From contig NZ_CANMIW010000008.1 of the NCBI RefSeq assembly GCF_947498005.1, forward strand, positions 1-64,000: 64,000 nucleotides of DNA, read 5' to 3'. Under the pieces are notes generated by a model, which did no database searches, was not told the origin of the DNA, and was given only the letters and a program-made list of their open reading frames with translations. The position numbers and the translations under genes were made by a program. This DNA is from an uncultured Winogradskyella sp. GTDB lineage: Bacteria > Bacteroidota > Bacteroidia > Flavobacteriales > Flavobacteriaceae. This document shows positions 28,882 through 38,327 of the stretch, piece by piece (the stretch's first letter is position 1; the number at the start of each line of letters is the position of its first letter).

Positions 28882-30210
28882 CTTAGGCATATTCTTCATC
28901 ATCTGCATCATGCGTTTTCCGCCTCCACCTTGCATCATCTTCATCATCTTACTCATTTGAGTAAACTGCTTTAAGAGTTGATTTACTTCTTGTACAGATG
29001 TACCTGAACCTTTACCAATTCTCTTTTTACGACTTGCGTTAATAACTGATGGATTTGAACGTTCTTCTGGTGTCATAGAGTGAATAATAGCTTCAATTCC
29101 TTTAAAGGCATCATCATCAATATCAATATCTTTCATCATTTTTCCTGCACCAGGAATCATACCTACTAAATCCTTCATGTTACCCATTTTCTTGATTTGT
29201 TGAATCTGTTTTAAGAAATCATCAAACCCAAACTGGTTTTTTGCTATTTTCTTTTGGATTTTTCTTGCCTCCTCTTCATCAAACTGCTCTTGTGCACGTT
29301 CAACTAAAGACACAACATCACCCATTCCTAAAATACGATCTGCCATACGAGAAGGATAGAAGACATCAATCGCCTCCATCTTTTCGCCTGTACCAATAAA
29401 TTTAATTGGCTTGTTTACCACAGACTTAATAGAAATTGCTGCTCCACCTCTAGTATCACCATCTAATTTAGTTAAGATAACACCATCAAAATTTAAGATA
29501 TCATTGAAGGCTTTTGCTGTATTTACAGCATCTTGACCTGTCATAGAATCTACCACAAACAATGTTTCTTGTGGCTTAATAGCTTTATGAATATTAGAGA
29601 TTTCTGTCATCATGGCCTCATCTACTGCCAAACGACCAGCTGTATCAATAATCACTACATTATGACCATTAGCTTTTGCATGTGCAATACCAGCTTGCGA
29701 AATTGCAACAGGATCTGTATTTCCTCTATCACTAAAAACCTCAACACCTATTTGATCGCCTACAACATGTAATTGATCTATTGCTGCAGGACGATAAACA
29801 TCACATGCCACTAATAAAGGTTTCTTAGTTTTTTTATTTTTTAAATAATTAGCCAATTTACCAGAAAAGGTTGTTTTACCAGAACCTTGTAAACCAGACA
29901 TTAAAATAACACTAGGATTACCAGAAAGATTAATACCTTCTGCATCGCCTCCCATAAGTTCAGTTAACTCATCTTTAACGAGTTTTACCATTAATTGACC
30001 TGGTTGTAATGTTGTTAATACATTTTGACCAAGTGCTTTTTCTTTAACTCTAACGGTAAATTCTTTCGCAATTTTAAAGTTAACATCGGCATCTAAAAGC
30101 GCACGTCTAACTTCCTTGAGAGTCTCAGCAACATTAACTTCTGTTATGCTACCATGACCTTTTAATACGTGTAACGCTTTATCTAACTTATCACTTAAAT
30201 TATTGAACAT
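28879..30210 (-). CDS. ffh: Signal recognition particle protein Ffh (SRP54)
   Basis: GTPase that, with 4.5S RNA, delivers ribosome-nascent chains to FtsY at the membrane. It has 443 residues. The N domain is followed by G-domain motifs: GLQGSGKTTFSGKLA (G1), DTAGRLAVD (G3), TKLDGDTRGGAA (G4) and GTGEKMEAIDVF. The M domain is methionine-rich (MSKMMKMMQGGGGKRMMQMMKN). A minus-strand TAAATTTG -7 element lies at 30270-30277. The SRP RNA gene was not found in this window. Confidence 0.97.
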   Translation of the reverse strand: MFNNLSDKLDKALHVLKGHGSITEVNVAETLKEVRRALLDADVNFKIAKEFTVRVKEKALGQNVLTTLQPGQLMVKLVKDELTELMGGDAEGINLSGNPSVILMSGLQGSGKTTFSGKLANYLKNKKTKKPLLVACDVYRPAAIDQLHVVGDQIGVEVFSDRGNTDPVAISQAGIAHAKANGHNVVIIDTAGRLAVDEAMMTEISNIHKAIKPQETLFVVDSMTGQDAVNTAKAFNDILNFDGVILTKLDGDTRGGAAISIKSVVNKPIKFIGTGEKMEAIDVFYPSRMADRILGMGDVVSLVERAQEQFDEEEARKIQKKIAKNQFGFDDFLKQIQQIKKMGNMKDLVGMIPGAGKMMKDIDIDDDAFKGIEAIIHSMTPEERSNPSVINASRKKRIGKGSGTSVQEVNQLLKQFTQMSKMMKMMQGGGGKRMMQMMKNMPK

Positions 30211-30223
30211 GTTTCTAGTATTC

Positions 30224-30256
30224 TATTTTCAGTCTGCAATGAAGCAGTCTGTAATT
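30224..30256. repeat. CAGTCTG repeat upstream of ffh
   Basis: TTTTCAGTCTGCAATGAAGC, then AGTCTGTAA, contains two CAGTCTG copies and resembles the repeats at 28321-28397 (TTTTCAGTC followed by CAGT-type units). It may be a further degenerate member of that repeat family, or chance. Confidence 0.35.
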
Positions 30257-30269
30257 ATTTAATAAGCTG

Positions 30270-30277
30270 CAAATTTA
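30270..30277 (-). promoter_or_regulatory. -7 element for ffh
   Basis: Minus-strand TAAATTTG matches TAnnTTTG, 60 bp before the ffh ATG; no clear -33. Confidence 0.45.
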
Positions 30278-30387
30278 AGAATTTATGAGGGAATTACTAA
30301 TGTGTTTGATGAATAAGTTTTTAGCCTTAATTGTAGCTTTCAATTGCTAAATATTCAGCCTAACGAAACGCTTCCTTCTTAGTAAAA

Positions 30388-30424
30388 AACGAAAAGAGCC
30401 ACTCATAACGAGAGACTCTTTTCA
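30388..30424 (-). terminator. Terminator after the 873-aa lipoprotein gene
   Basis: Stem GAAAAGAG/CTCTTTTC (30391-30398 with 30416-30423) with an inner CTC/GAG extension, and a T-run on the minus strand. It lies about 45 bp past the stop at 30468. Confidence 0.8.
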
Positions 30425-30467
30425 ATCAACTTAACTTACTAAAATTACTAACCTTTAGCACTTTTCT

Positions 30468-33089
30468 TTATTCACAGGTTCTATCTAGAACTATTTCATT
30501 ACTACTATCATTTATATTATGCAAAACCAACTGACTTGCAGTACATTCTACTACATACCAACTCCCATTTACAGCCTGAATATTTGGACCAGCTACATTT
30601 GAGAATTCAATAATCACGGTGTCATTTGGTTGTGATGTAGACCAATTAGCATCTATGGTATTTGAGGCATTATAGATGACAACGACTCCTGTACTTTCTT
30701 CAAAATGAAAATTATAATCGCTTAGATTATCACTTCCGTTGTAATTGGTAACATTCCAAATGCATTCTGTTAATATGCCATCTATATTGCCTTCTGTACA
30801 GCTTCCTATATTACAGCTAATGACGTTTAATTGAATTGGAAATATTTCTGTTTGATTATTAATTTCTACCCTAACAAATACCGTAGAATTAATATCAACC
30901 GTATTAAAACTTGATGGGTTGGCAATAGCATTGACTCCAATATCTGCATCTGACAATGTTACATAATACGTTACATTATCTGCACTTGGCGTACAGTTTG
31001 AAAAAGCAACAGGCAAATTAAACTCATATGGTCCATCGGTTCCATTATCACATACTTCAATCACGGCATCGAAACTTTCAAAACATTCAAAATAATTACA
31101 ATCTTCAGTATTTAGATAAATTGTATAAACTTCAAAATTTCCACTTTCTGCCTCAATTCTTAAATAAACTTGAGACTCTAACGTAGCATATGCTTCTGTG
31201 TTAGCAATAGGATTAACATTGCTCTCTGCATCTGCTAATGTTACGTGGAATGAAGGTAAAAAGGATCCTGAACAATCTACTAAACCAATGGTGTTTGCAC
31301 TTAAATTATAAATAGGAATATTGTTCGGTTGTGTACATTCTACAATCTCAAAATCTCCAAAACAATTAAATAGAATTTCATCATTTTGTAGATCACAATC
31401 TTGCGACAAACTGATAAAGTTATTGTCATTAACAAGATACAGCATATCATCTACACACTCAACAATTTGCCATTGTCCGCTTAAGTTTTCAAATCCTTGA
31501 TAAAGGTTTAGTTCCATATAAATATCGGAACCAACAGTAATCAATTCCCAAGTTCCTATTTGACTTTCTGGTATATCATTATTAGCATTGAAAACGCCTC
31601 CATTTTGCATAAAATAAAGATAAAAAGGTACTAATGAATCAAAAAGATTGGACTGCAACTCCCACGCACACTCTAATAAATTAATATATATTTCATCTTC
31701 AGAACAATCTAAATCGCCAATACAATCTTGCTCTAAAACAATAGTTTGATTCGCTCTACTAATCACTATGTCATCCTCATCGCACTCAGTTATTAACCAA
31801 TCTCCTCCTAATACGTTTTGAAATGCTGTGAGCTCAGAAAAGGTTAAAACAATACCATTATCTGAAGATTCTAAACTCCAATTACCACCAATTGCAGAGG
31901 TTGCTATGCCTTCTGAAATTAATAATTCACCATTGTCGTTAAAAATTAATTGATGATTCTGAAAATTCCCAGTTCCATCCGAAAAATCCCAAGGACATTC
32001 TTGTAAAATATTACTAATATCTGAGATTGAACAATCCAAATCATCGTCACAATTCTGCTCTAAAAACATACCTGTGCCTTCAATAGAAAGGTATTCTAAA
32101 CTAATATTATCGTCATCACATTCTACAACTAACCAATTTCCTAATTGTGCTTCATAATAATACAATGATTCAATATGTAACACCAATCCGTTGTCTGTAG
32201 TATTTAATTCCCAAGTTGTGATGTAAGGATCAGGAAAAATTCCGGATACAATAACATTACCATCATCACTAAAGGCAAAACTCAATGGGCCATCTAAATT
32301 CTCTAAATCATTATTGGTATACAAATAAACATCCCAAGGACATTCTATTAAACTAAACGCTAGTTCATCTTCTAAGCATTCATCATTTTCATTATCACAA
32401 AACTGCTCTGCATTTTCAATGGCTGCTGACAATTCTTCATTTGAATTTACCTCTATAATTTCGCCATTTGCGTAGATTATTGAAACAGGAAAATTTAAAC
32501 TCACAATCAAAGCATTTTCATCGTCTTCTAATTCATCTAAGAAATCATATAAGGTTTCATCATTTTCAATAACGATGGTTTCAACTAAATTAAAGTCTGA
32601 ATTAAAAACAGAAAACGAAACAGGATAAACAAAATCTGCGCACTCAATAATATCATCATCATTTTCATTTATACATTCATCAATAAATGCTTGTAACTGA
32701 TCTGTATTTGCAATAACAACCTCTTCGTAATTATTATAAACAATGGTAATTGGGAATATAAAGTCTAATGCGTCTTCATCTACAGAAACATTATCAAGCA
32801 AATCTTCTAAATCTTCTAAATCTGCCTCTGTTTCAATAATGATTGTAATATCACTTACTACAATGGTAACTGGCAATTCTACAGAAAAACAACTTGAGTT
32901 ATCTAAAAAATCATCAATAGCGCCATTATTTGTAACAACATTACTCATAAGATTAGCCAATGAAGAATTAGGAACAATAGTTTCTTGATCGTCTGGATTC
33001 TCAATATCATTAACTTCATCCTGACAAGATGTAAAAGCTAAAAGGGCAAAAAGGATAACCGAAAATAGATAATTGATTTTGGTTTTCAT
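30468..33089 (-). CDS. Large acidic repeat lipoprotein, ECF-regulated candidate (873 aa)
   Basis: A lipoprotein signal (lipobox FTSC, Cys22) begins a very acidic protein. Residues 66-230 hold about four related units with 'PVTIVV/FPITIVYNN/YPVSFSV/FPVSIIYANGE' strands followed by acidic helices. Four units of about 95-100 residues begin with C(P/A/I)W and share 'W.L...DNG', 'G.W.(V/I)(V/T)EC' and a terminal Cys: about 250-347, 365-456, 474-565 and 776-872. Between the third and fourth are two T9SS-style modules (LADAESNVNPIAN, LSDADIGVNAIAN), also present in the protein at 1-2003. A perfect ECF-type promoter copy lies 24 bp upstream, and the ECF sigma gene is divergent. I cannot name a family for the Cys-Trp repeats; a surface-exposed binding protein is inferred. 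Confidence 0.82.
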   Translation of the reverse strand: MKTKINYLFSVILFALLAFTSCQDEVNDIENPDDQETIVPNSSLANLMSNVVTNNGAIDDFLDNSSCFSVELPVTIVVSDITIIIETEADLEDLEDLLDNVSVDEDALDFIFPITIVYNNYEEVVIANTDQLQAFIDECINENDDDIIECADFVYPVSFSVFNSDFNLVETIVIENDETLYDFLDELEDDENALIVSLNFPVSIIYANGEIIEVNSNEELSAAIENAEQFCDNENDECLEDELAFSLIECPWDVYLYTNNDLENLDGPLSFAFSDDGNVIVSGIFPDPYITTWELNTTDNGLVLHIESLYYYEAQLGNWLVVECDDDNISLEYLSIEGTGMFLEQNCDDDLDCSISDISNILQECPWDFSDGTGNFQNHQLIFNDNGELLISEGIATSAIGGNWSLESSDNGIVLTFSELTAFQNVLGGDWLITECDEDDIVISRANQTIVLEQDCIGDLDCSEDEIYINLLECAWELQSNLFDSLVPFYLYFMQNGGVFNANNDIPESQIGTWELITVGSDIYMELNLYQGFENLSGQWQIVECVDDMLYLVNDNNFISLSQDCDLQNDEILFNCFGDFEIVECTQPNNIPIYNLSANTIGLVDCSGSFLPSFHVTLADAESNVNPIANTEAYATLESQVYLRIEAESGNFEVYTIYLNTEDCNYFECFESFDAVIEVCDNGTDGPYEFNLPVAFSNCTPSADNVTYYVTLSDADIGVNAIANPSSFNTVDINSTVFVRVEINNQTEIFPIQLNVISCNIGSCTEGNIDGILTECIWNVTNYNGSDNLSDYNFHFEESTGVVVIYNASNTIDANWSTSQPNDTVIIEFSNVAGPNIQAVNGSWYVVECTASQLVLHNINDSSNEIVLDRTCE

Positions 33090-33113
33090 AGCAACGTAGA
33101 TTTAACTATTTAT

Positions 33114-33144
33114 TATATAACAGATTAAAAGATAAAAACCCTAC
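33114..33144 (-). promoter_or_regulatory. Putative ECF-sigma promoter (copy 2), upstream of the 873-aa lipoprotein
   Basis: Minus-strand GTAGGG (33144-33139), 15-nt spacer, CTGTTATATA (33123-33114), then 24 nt to the ATG. It is identical in both blocks and spacing to the fecR and 2577-2607 copies, and lies 50 bp from the start of the divergent sigma gene. Confidence 0.8.
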
Positions 33145-33193
33145 TCTTAAATATTAAAAATTTATTTATAATTTGTAGCGCCTAATTAGACCT

Positions 33194-33709
33194 ATGAGTA
33201 AACCTTTACACAACAACATTTGTGAATCTCAATTATTTGAACGCTTGTATAGAAAACATGCCAAAAACCTGCATGATTTTTTGTATTACAAGTTTGGCGA
33301 GCACTTAAATCCGCAAGATCAAGTTCAAGAGGCTTACATAAAATTATGGCAAAATTGTGGTAAAATAAAACCCGAAAAAGCAAAGAGTTATTTATTTACC
33401 ACAGCAAATAATCTAATGCTTAATGTCATTGCGCATAAAAAAGTTGTTTTAAAATACACAAAGCAACCTCAAAAACATGCAACAAATGAGACACCCGAAT
33501 TTATTTTACAAGAAAAGGAATACCAAATAAAATTACAAAAAGCTATAGGTAATTTAACCGAAGCACAACGCGTCGCTTTTTTAATGAATAGAGTTGAAGG
33601 CAAACGTTTTAAAGAAATTGCAGCACTATTAGATATCTCTGTAAAAGGTGTAGAGAAACGCATTTATGGCGCACTGAAGAAGCTGCGTGAGGAGATAGAT
33701 GGGATTTAG
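33194..33709 (+). CDS. ECF RNA polymerase sigma factor (FecI-like)
   Basis: A 171-residue sigma-70 family ECF factor. Region 2 is LYRKHAKNLHDFLYYKF with QDQVQEAYIKLWQNCGKI (core-binding and -10 recognition). Region 4 is LTEAQRVAFLMNRVEGKRFK, then EIAALLDISVKGVEKRIYGALKKLR (helix-turn-helix, -35 recognition). It precedes a FecR-type anti-sigma gene and a TonB receptor with an STN domain, the standard cell-surface signalling order. Its own upstream region lacks the GTAGGG/CTGTTATATA promoter, so expression of the sigma gene seems independent of itself. Confidence 0.95.
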   Translation: MSKPLHNNICESQLFERLYRKHAKNLHDFLYYKFGEHLNPQDQVQEAYIKLWQNCGKIKPEKAKSYLFTTANNLMLNVIAHKKVVLKYTKQPQKHATNETPEFILQEKEYQIKLQKAIGNLTEAQRVAFLMNRVEGKRFKEIAALLDISVKGVEKRIYGALKKLREEIDGI

Positions 33710-33774
33710 TTGGTTGTTGGTTGTAAAAAACGTAAAGTCCTTAAATTTTAAAACTTTGAAACCTTTAATATCAG

Positions 33775-33805
33775 GTAGGGATTTTTAAACGTAAGCTGTT
33801 ATATA
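33775..33805 (+). promoter_or_regulatory. Putative ECF-sigma promoter (copy 3), upstream of fecR
   Basis: GTAGGG (33775-33780), 15-nt spacer, CTGTTATATA (33796-33805), 14 nt before the FecR ATG. It sits in the 110-bp gap between the sigma and anti-sigma genes, so the fecR-receptor operon can be induced separately from the sigma gene. Confidence 0.8.
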
Positions 33806-33819
33806 CCTGAATTACGATT

Positions 33820-34716
33820 ATGAAACGAGAAGAACTCATAAAAAAATGGTTAGATAATAACCTAAATACTGAAGAGCAAAATGCTTTTGAGCAGCTAGAG
33901 GATTATTCAGAATTAACTAAATTAGATGCCACCTTAAAAGGTTTCAAGGCACCAGAATTTTCTGTAGATCAGAGTTACAAAAAGCTGTTACCTCAGCTTA
34001 AAACTAAGAATTCTAGCACTAGGCAATGGTTAAAACCTTTGCTAAGGTTAGCTGCCGTTTTGGCTATAGCTCTTAGTGTATATTTCTATACCTCAAATAC
34101 AGATACACAAATTAACACCATCATTGCTGAGCAACAAACTATTGCATTACCAGATAATTCAACAGTAGAATTAAATGCTAATTCTTTATTATCTTTCAAT
34201 GAAAACAAATGGGAAAATAACAGAGAGGTTAGACTACAAGGCGAAGCTTTTTTTAAGGTTGCTAAAGGTCAAAAATTTGATGTCATTACCTCAAAAGGAA
34301 TTGTAAGTGTTTTAGGTACACAGTTTAATGTAAAACAACGCGAATCTTACTTTGAAGTTACGTGTTACGAAGGCTTAGTAAGTGTAACTCACAACAATAA
34401 AACTGTAAAATTAAATCCAGGACATACTTTTAAACTTATTGATGGGAAACTATTGGCTGACGAGAAAGAAAACGCTGTGCAACCCAATTGGTTGCATGGC
34501 GAAAGCAGCTTTAAAAATGTAGCTCTTAAACACGTCATTACTGAGTTTGAAAATCATTACGACTTTAAGTTCAATACAGATAAAATTGATACCTCGCGTT
34601 TATTCACAGGAAGTTTTACTCATAATAATTTAGATTTAGCCCTGAAATCTGTTACAATACCATTAAATTTAAACTATAGCAAATCAGGAAAATCTATTTT
34701 ATTAAAGCGTGAATAA
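33820..34716 (+). CDS. FecR-family anti-sigma factor
   Basis: A 298-residue inner-membrane regulator. A short cytoplasmic N-terminal region binds sigma (residues 1-70). One membrane helix follows (about 71-91, LKPLLRLAAVLAIALSVYFY). The periplasmic FecR domain has VELNANSLLSFNENKW ... VRLQGEAFFKVAKG ... VLGTQFNVKQR, and the C-terminal DUF4974-type segment has FKNVALKHVITEFENHY. It relays the receptor STN signal to the sigma factor at 33194. The end overlaps the receptor gene by 8 bp, indicating translational coupling. Confidence 0.94.
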   Translation: MKREELIKKWLDNNLNTEEQNAFEQLEDYSELTKLDATLKGFKAPEFSVDQSYKKLLPQLKTKNSSTRQWLKPLLRLAAVLAIALSVYFYTSNTDTQINTIIAEQQTIALPDNSTVELNANSLLSFNENKWENNREVRLQGEAFFKVAKGQKFDVITSKGIVSVLGTQFNVKQRESYFEVTCYEGLVSVTHNNKTVKLNPGHTFKLIDGKLLADEKENAVQPNWLHGESSFKNVALKHVITEFENHYDFKFNTDKIDTSRLFTGSFTHNNLDLALKSVTIPLNLNYSKSGKSILLKRE

Positions 34717-37015
34717 AAAATTACTCTGTTTAATTTTCTTCATATTATCTTTTACCTTCTGCAACCTTTCTTATAGTCAGGATCAGGAAAAACAACCGCT
34801 TGCTCAAATTATTACAGCGCTTGAAGAAAAATACAATGTAAAATTTTCTTTCGAAACCAAAACCATTGAAAATATAACTGTAGCGCCTTTATATCCTGAG
34901 CTATCTCTAGAACAGGTTATACATCAGTTAAAATTAAGAACACCACTTAATTTTGAAATATTAAGTGAACGGTTTATTGCCATTACACCATTAAAATCAA
35001 CAGAGTCACTATCTAGCATACAAAAACTAGAGGAAGTTGTCGTCACAAATTACTTAACTAGAGGTATTTCTAAAACCAATAATGGAACCATTGAAGCTAA
35101 TAGTAAAGCCTTTGATATTTTACCTGGATTAATAGAACCAGATGTTTTACAAATTGTTCAAAATCTGCCAGGTATTATTAGTGTGGATGAACGTATTTCT
35201 AACATTAATGTTAGAGGTGGAACTAACGACCAAAATTTAATTTTGTACGAAGGTATAAGAATGTACCAATCTGGACATTTTTTCGGATTAATCTCTGCAT
35301 TCAACCCTTATTTATCTGAAGACATTACCATATCAAAAAATGGCACAAGCGCCAAATTTGGTAATGCGGTATCGAGTACAATTGCTATAAAAAATGACGA
35401 TGAGATCGATGGAAACAGTTCTGGAGGTTTAGGTGGAAATATGTTAAGTGTAGATGGTTTTGCTAAAATCTCCCTTAGCCATAAAACAGAATTACAGTTA
35501 GCTGCCAGACGTTCCTTTACAGATTTGGCCGTATCAAAAACGTACGATTCCTACTTTGATCGCATCTTTAGAGATTCTGAATTAAACACCACAAATAATA
35601 CACTATTAGCACTAGATGAACGCTTTTTGTTTTATGACTTTAATGCCAAGTTTTTATACAATATTGATCCAACCTCAAAACTAAGAATCAATTTCTTAAA
35701 CATGTATAATAATTTAGACTATGATCAGGTTTACATTGCTTCAGACAACAGTATCCAAGAATCTAAAAGTATTCTGAATCAAGTTAGTTATGGTGCAAGT
35801 GCAAATTATTCTAAACAATTACAAAAAGGATTTAATTTATCTGCTCAAATCTATTATTCCAATTATGACTTAGATGCAAAAAACACTAATGTAACCAGCA
35901 ACCAAAGTTTAGAACAAGAAAATATAGTTGAAGATTACGGTTTAAGAATTGACCTATTAAATGCCCTAAATTCAAATTTAAACATCAATCTTGGCTATCA
36001 ATTTAATGAGGTTGGTGTTACTAATTTTGAGGACGTTACCAACCCTAATTTTGTAAGTCTTAAGAAAGAAATAATTAGAACACACGCCATTTTTGGAGAA
36101 GTAGAAAGATACTCTAAATCTAGAGACACACATTTAAGATTAGGCGCGAGAATTAGTTACTTTGGCAAACTACAAGAATTGATAATTGAACCTCGTTTTG
36201 CTTTTAATCAAAAAATATCAGATTATTTTAGATTAGAAATATTGGGAGAACTAAAAAGTCAGTCAATTACCCAAATTACAGATTTACAACAAGATTTTTT
36301 AGGTATCGAAAAACGAAGATGGCAGCTCGCCAATAATAGCAATATACCTTTAATTAAAAGCCAACAAATTTCCTCAGGTCTAAGTTATAACCAAAATAAA
36401 TTGCTTATTTCATTAGAGGCATACTACAAAAACGTTGCTAGTATTACAGCGCAAAGTCAAGCGTTTCAAAATCAGTTTCAATTTATTAATGACATAGGCT
36501 CGTACACTATAAAAGGCATCGATTTTTTAATAAATAAACGGTTTAATAATTTAAGTACGTGGTTAAGTTACTCGTATAGTAAGAATGATTATCATTTTGA
36601 AAATTTAAATAATGGCAATGCATTTCCCAACACCTTAGATTTGAAGCATGTCGCTAATGCATCATTTACATACAGCAAAAACAATTTTAAAGTAGGTTTT
36701 GGTATAAATTGGCATTCTGGCAGACCATTTACGTCGCCTTCTAGCTCTCAGGATAATGGAAATTCTGTTATTGAATATAATGCACCAAATAGTGAACGAT
36801 TACCAGCTTATATAAGAACTGATATCTCAGCAATTTATAACTTTAAGTTTTCAAAAGGTGTAAAGGCAGAAGTTGGCGCTTCTATTTGGAATATCTTTAA
36901 CCAAACCAATATAATTAATAGATATTTTAGTCTTAACGCTGACGATTCCATCACTGAAATCAATAATCGTTCTTTAAAATTAACTCCAAATATTAGTTTT
37001 AGAGTCAAATTTTAA
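34709..37015 (+). CDS. STN-domain TonB-dependent receptor (signal-transducing)
   Basis: A 768-residue outer-membrane receptor. After the signal peptide (cleaved near NLSYSQ) comes an STN domain (about 30-95, ITALEEKYNVKFSFE ... LSLEQVIHQLKL). The plug follows (LEEVVVTNYLTRGI ... ISNINVRGGTNDQNLILYEG), then the barrel, ending in an aromatic strand (LTPNISFRVKF). Unlike SusC-type receptors it has no CarboxypepD_reg domain. The start is GTG at 34709, overlapping the fecR stop; the length is normal for ferric-citrate-type transducers. The ligand is unknown; the 'YEGIRMYQSGHFFGLISAFNP' plug block is typical of Bacteroidota receptors whose substrates are mostly undefined. Confidence 0.93.
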   Translation: MNKKLLCLIFFILSFTFCNLSYSQDQEKQPLAQIITALEEKYNVKFSFETKTIENITVAPLYPELSLEQVIHQLKLRTPLNFEILSERFIAITPLKSTESLSSIQKLEEVVVTNYLTRGISKTNNGTIEANSKAFDILPGLIEPDVLQIVQNLPGIISVDERISNINVRGGTNDQNLILYEGIRMYQSGHFFGLISAFNPYLSEDITISKNGTSAKFGNAVSSTIAIKNDDEIDGNSSGGLGGNMLSVDGFAKISLSHKTELQLAARRSFTDLAVSKTYDSYFDRIFRDSELNTTNNTLLALDERFLFYDFNAKFLYNIDPTSKLRINFLNMYNNLDYDQVYIASDNSIQESKSILNQVSYGASANYSKQLQKGFNLSAQIYYSNYDLDAKNTNVTSNQSLEQENIVEDYGLRIDLLNALNSNLNINLGYQFNEVGVTNFEDVTNPNFVSLKKEIIRTHAIFGEVERYSKSRDTHLRLGARISYFGKLQELIIEPRFAFNQKISDYFRLEILGELKSQSITQITDLQQDFLGIEKRRWQLANNSNIPLIKSQQISSGLSYNQNKLLISLEAYYKNVASITAQSQAFQNQFQFINDIGSYTIKGIDFLINKRFNNLSTWLSYSYSKNDYHFENLNNGNAFPNTLDLKHVANASFTYSKNNFKVGFGINWHSGRPFTSPSSSQDNGNSVIEYNAPNSERLPAYIRTDISAIYNFKFSKGVKAEVGASIWNIFNQTNIINRYFSLNADDSITEINNRSLKLTPNISFRVKF

Positions 37016-37049
37016 TTGTTTATTGTACTACCAATCATCATAACAATTA

Positions 37050-38324
37050 ATGCAAACTAAAATCTATTTAAGGTATTTTATAGGAATAGCTTTTGTTATT
37101 TTTTTTCAAAATTGTATTTGTCAATCAACTCCAGCTTCAAATAACTCTTTTCTTTTTTTTAGTCCAGAAATATTAGTCGGAAAGACTTTAGAAGCTAACA
37201 CGCATTTCCCAAAAACCAAACTTCAAAAAAACATATTTCTAAGCCTTGGACACTATAATTTTAATAAAAATAAAGAATGGGCTGCACGACTAAATTACCC
37301 AAAAACCGGAATTTCATTTGGCTACACTGATTTTGGGAATTCTGAAAAAGTTGGACACGCTTACAGCATATTACCGTTTATAGAATTTTCAGTTTTAAAA
37401 AAACGCATTAGAGGCTTAAACCTCCTCGTTAGTTTTGGAGGCTCATACATGGATACACAATATGATGAAATCACAAATGAATTCAATAGGGCTATTACAA
37501 CTAAAATAAATTGGTCCTTTAGATCTTTTTTATACTACGATATTTTCAAAACAAATAAAATAGATTGGCGTTTAGGGTTAGGCCTAATACATCATTCTAA
37601 TGGACATACCAGTTTACCCAACCAAGGGTTAAACTCTTTGGCCGCAAGTATTTCTGCAAAAATTGATTACAAACAACATGAAATTTCAACTCTAGACAAG
37701 CCAAAATTCAAATCTAAATCTCAAACCTATTTAGCATTTAGATTTGGTTTAGGACAAAATGTATTATCTAAGGAAATGAACACCAGAAAAGAAGTTTATT
37801 CCGTAACCGCTTCTGCGGGCACAATTCTTAATAACACTTTTAAATTTGGTGGTGGTTTTTATTATAGATTTTACGAACACTATTACGATTATATTATTAA
37901 CAAAGAGGCACTGATTGAAGAGCAATTTCCGCATTACACTAAAAACCCGTTTGGCTATGCTACAAACTTTGGGTTATTTGCAACCTCAGAGTTATTAATA
38001 GATCACATTGGTCTTGAGTTTGAGCTCGGTCTTAATATCTATAAACCATTCTATAAAATTGATTGGCAGCTTAACCAAGGTTATTCCTATGAAAACGGAA
38101 ACGGAGAAACCATAGAAGTCTTAGGAGAATTAGATTGGTATTATGAAATAAAACGAACCATTTCATCTAGAATGGGATTAAAATACTATTTGTGGACTAC
38201 TAATAATAGACCAAAACACAATATCTTTATTGCTGCACATATTAATGCCAATCTTGGTCAAGCAGATTTTACTGAACTCAGTTGTGGCTATGTGTATCGT
38301 TTTGATTTAAAAGAAAAAAAATAA
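37050..38324 (+). CDS. PagL-like lipid A deacylase / acyloxyacyl hydrolase family protein
   Basis: A 424-residue secreted or outer-membrane protein with signal peptide (cleavage near QNCICQ). It carries a PagL-type active-site block at about residues 181-196: HHSNGH, then LPNQGLNSLAA. In PagL the H-S pair catalyses 3-O-deacylation of lipid A. The protein is more than twice the length of proteobacterial PagL, with extra barrel-like strands on both sides. It is 34 bp behind the TonB receptor, implying co-regulation by the ECF system. Enzyme activity is inferred from the motif only. Confidence 0.8.
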   Translation: MQTKIYLRYFIGIAFVIFFQNCICQSTPASNNSFLFFSPEILVGKTLEANTHFPKTKLQKNIFLSLGHYNFNKNKEWAARLNYPKTGISFGYTDFGNSEKVGHAYSILPFIEFSVLKKRIRGLNLLVSFGGSYMDTQYDEITNEFNRAITTKINWSFRSFLYYDIFKTNKIDWRLGLGLIHHSNGHTSLPNQGLNSLAASISAKIDYKQHEISTLDKPKFKSKSQTYLAFRFGLGQNVLSKEMNTRKEVYSVTASAGTILNNTFKFGGGFYYRFYEHYYDYIINKEALIEEQFPHYTKNPFGYATNFGLFATSELLIDHIGLEFELGLNIYKPFYKIDWQLNQGYSYENGNGETIEVLGELDWYYEIKRTISSRMGLKYYLWTTNNRPKHNIFIAAHINANLGQADFTELSCGYVYRFDLKEKK

Positions 38325-38327
38325 AAT

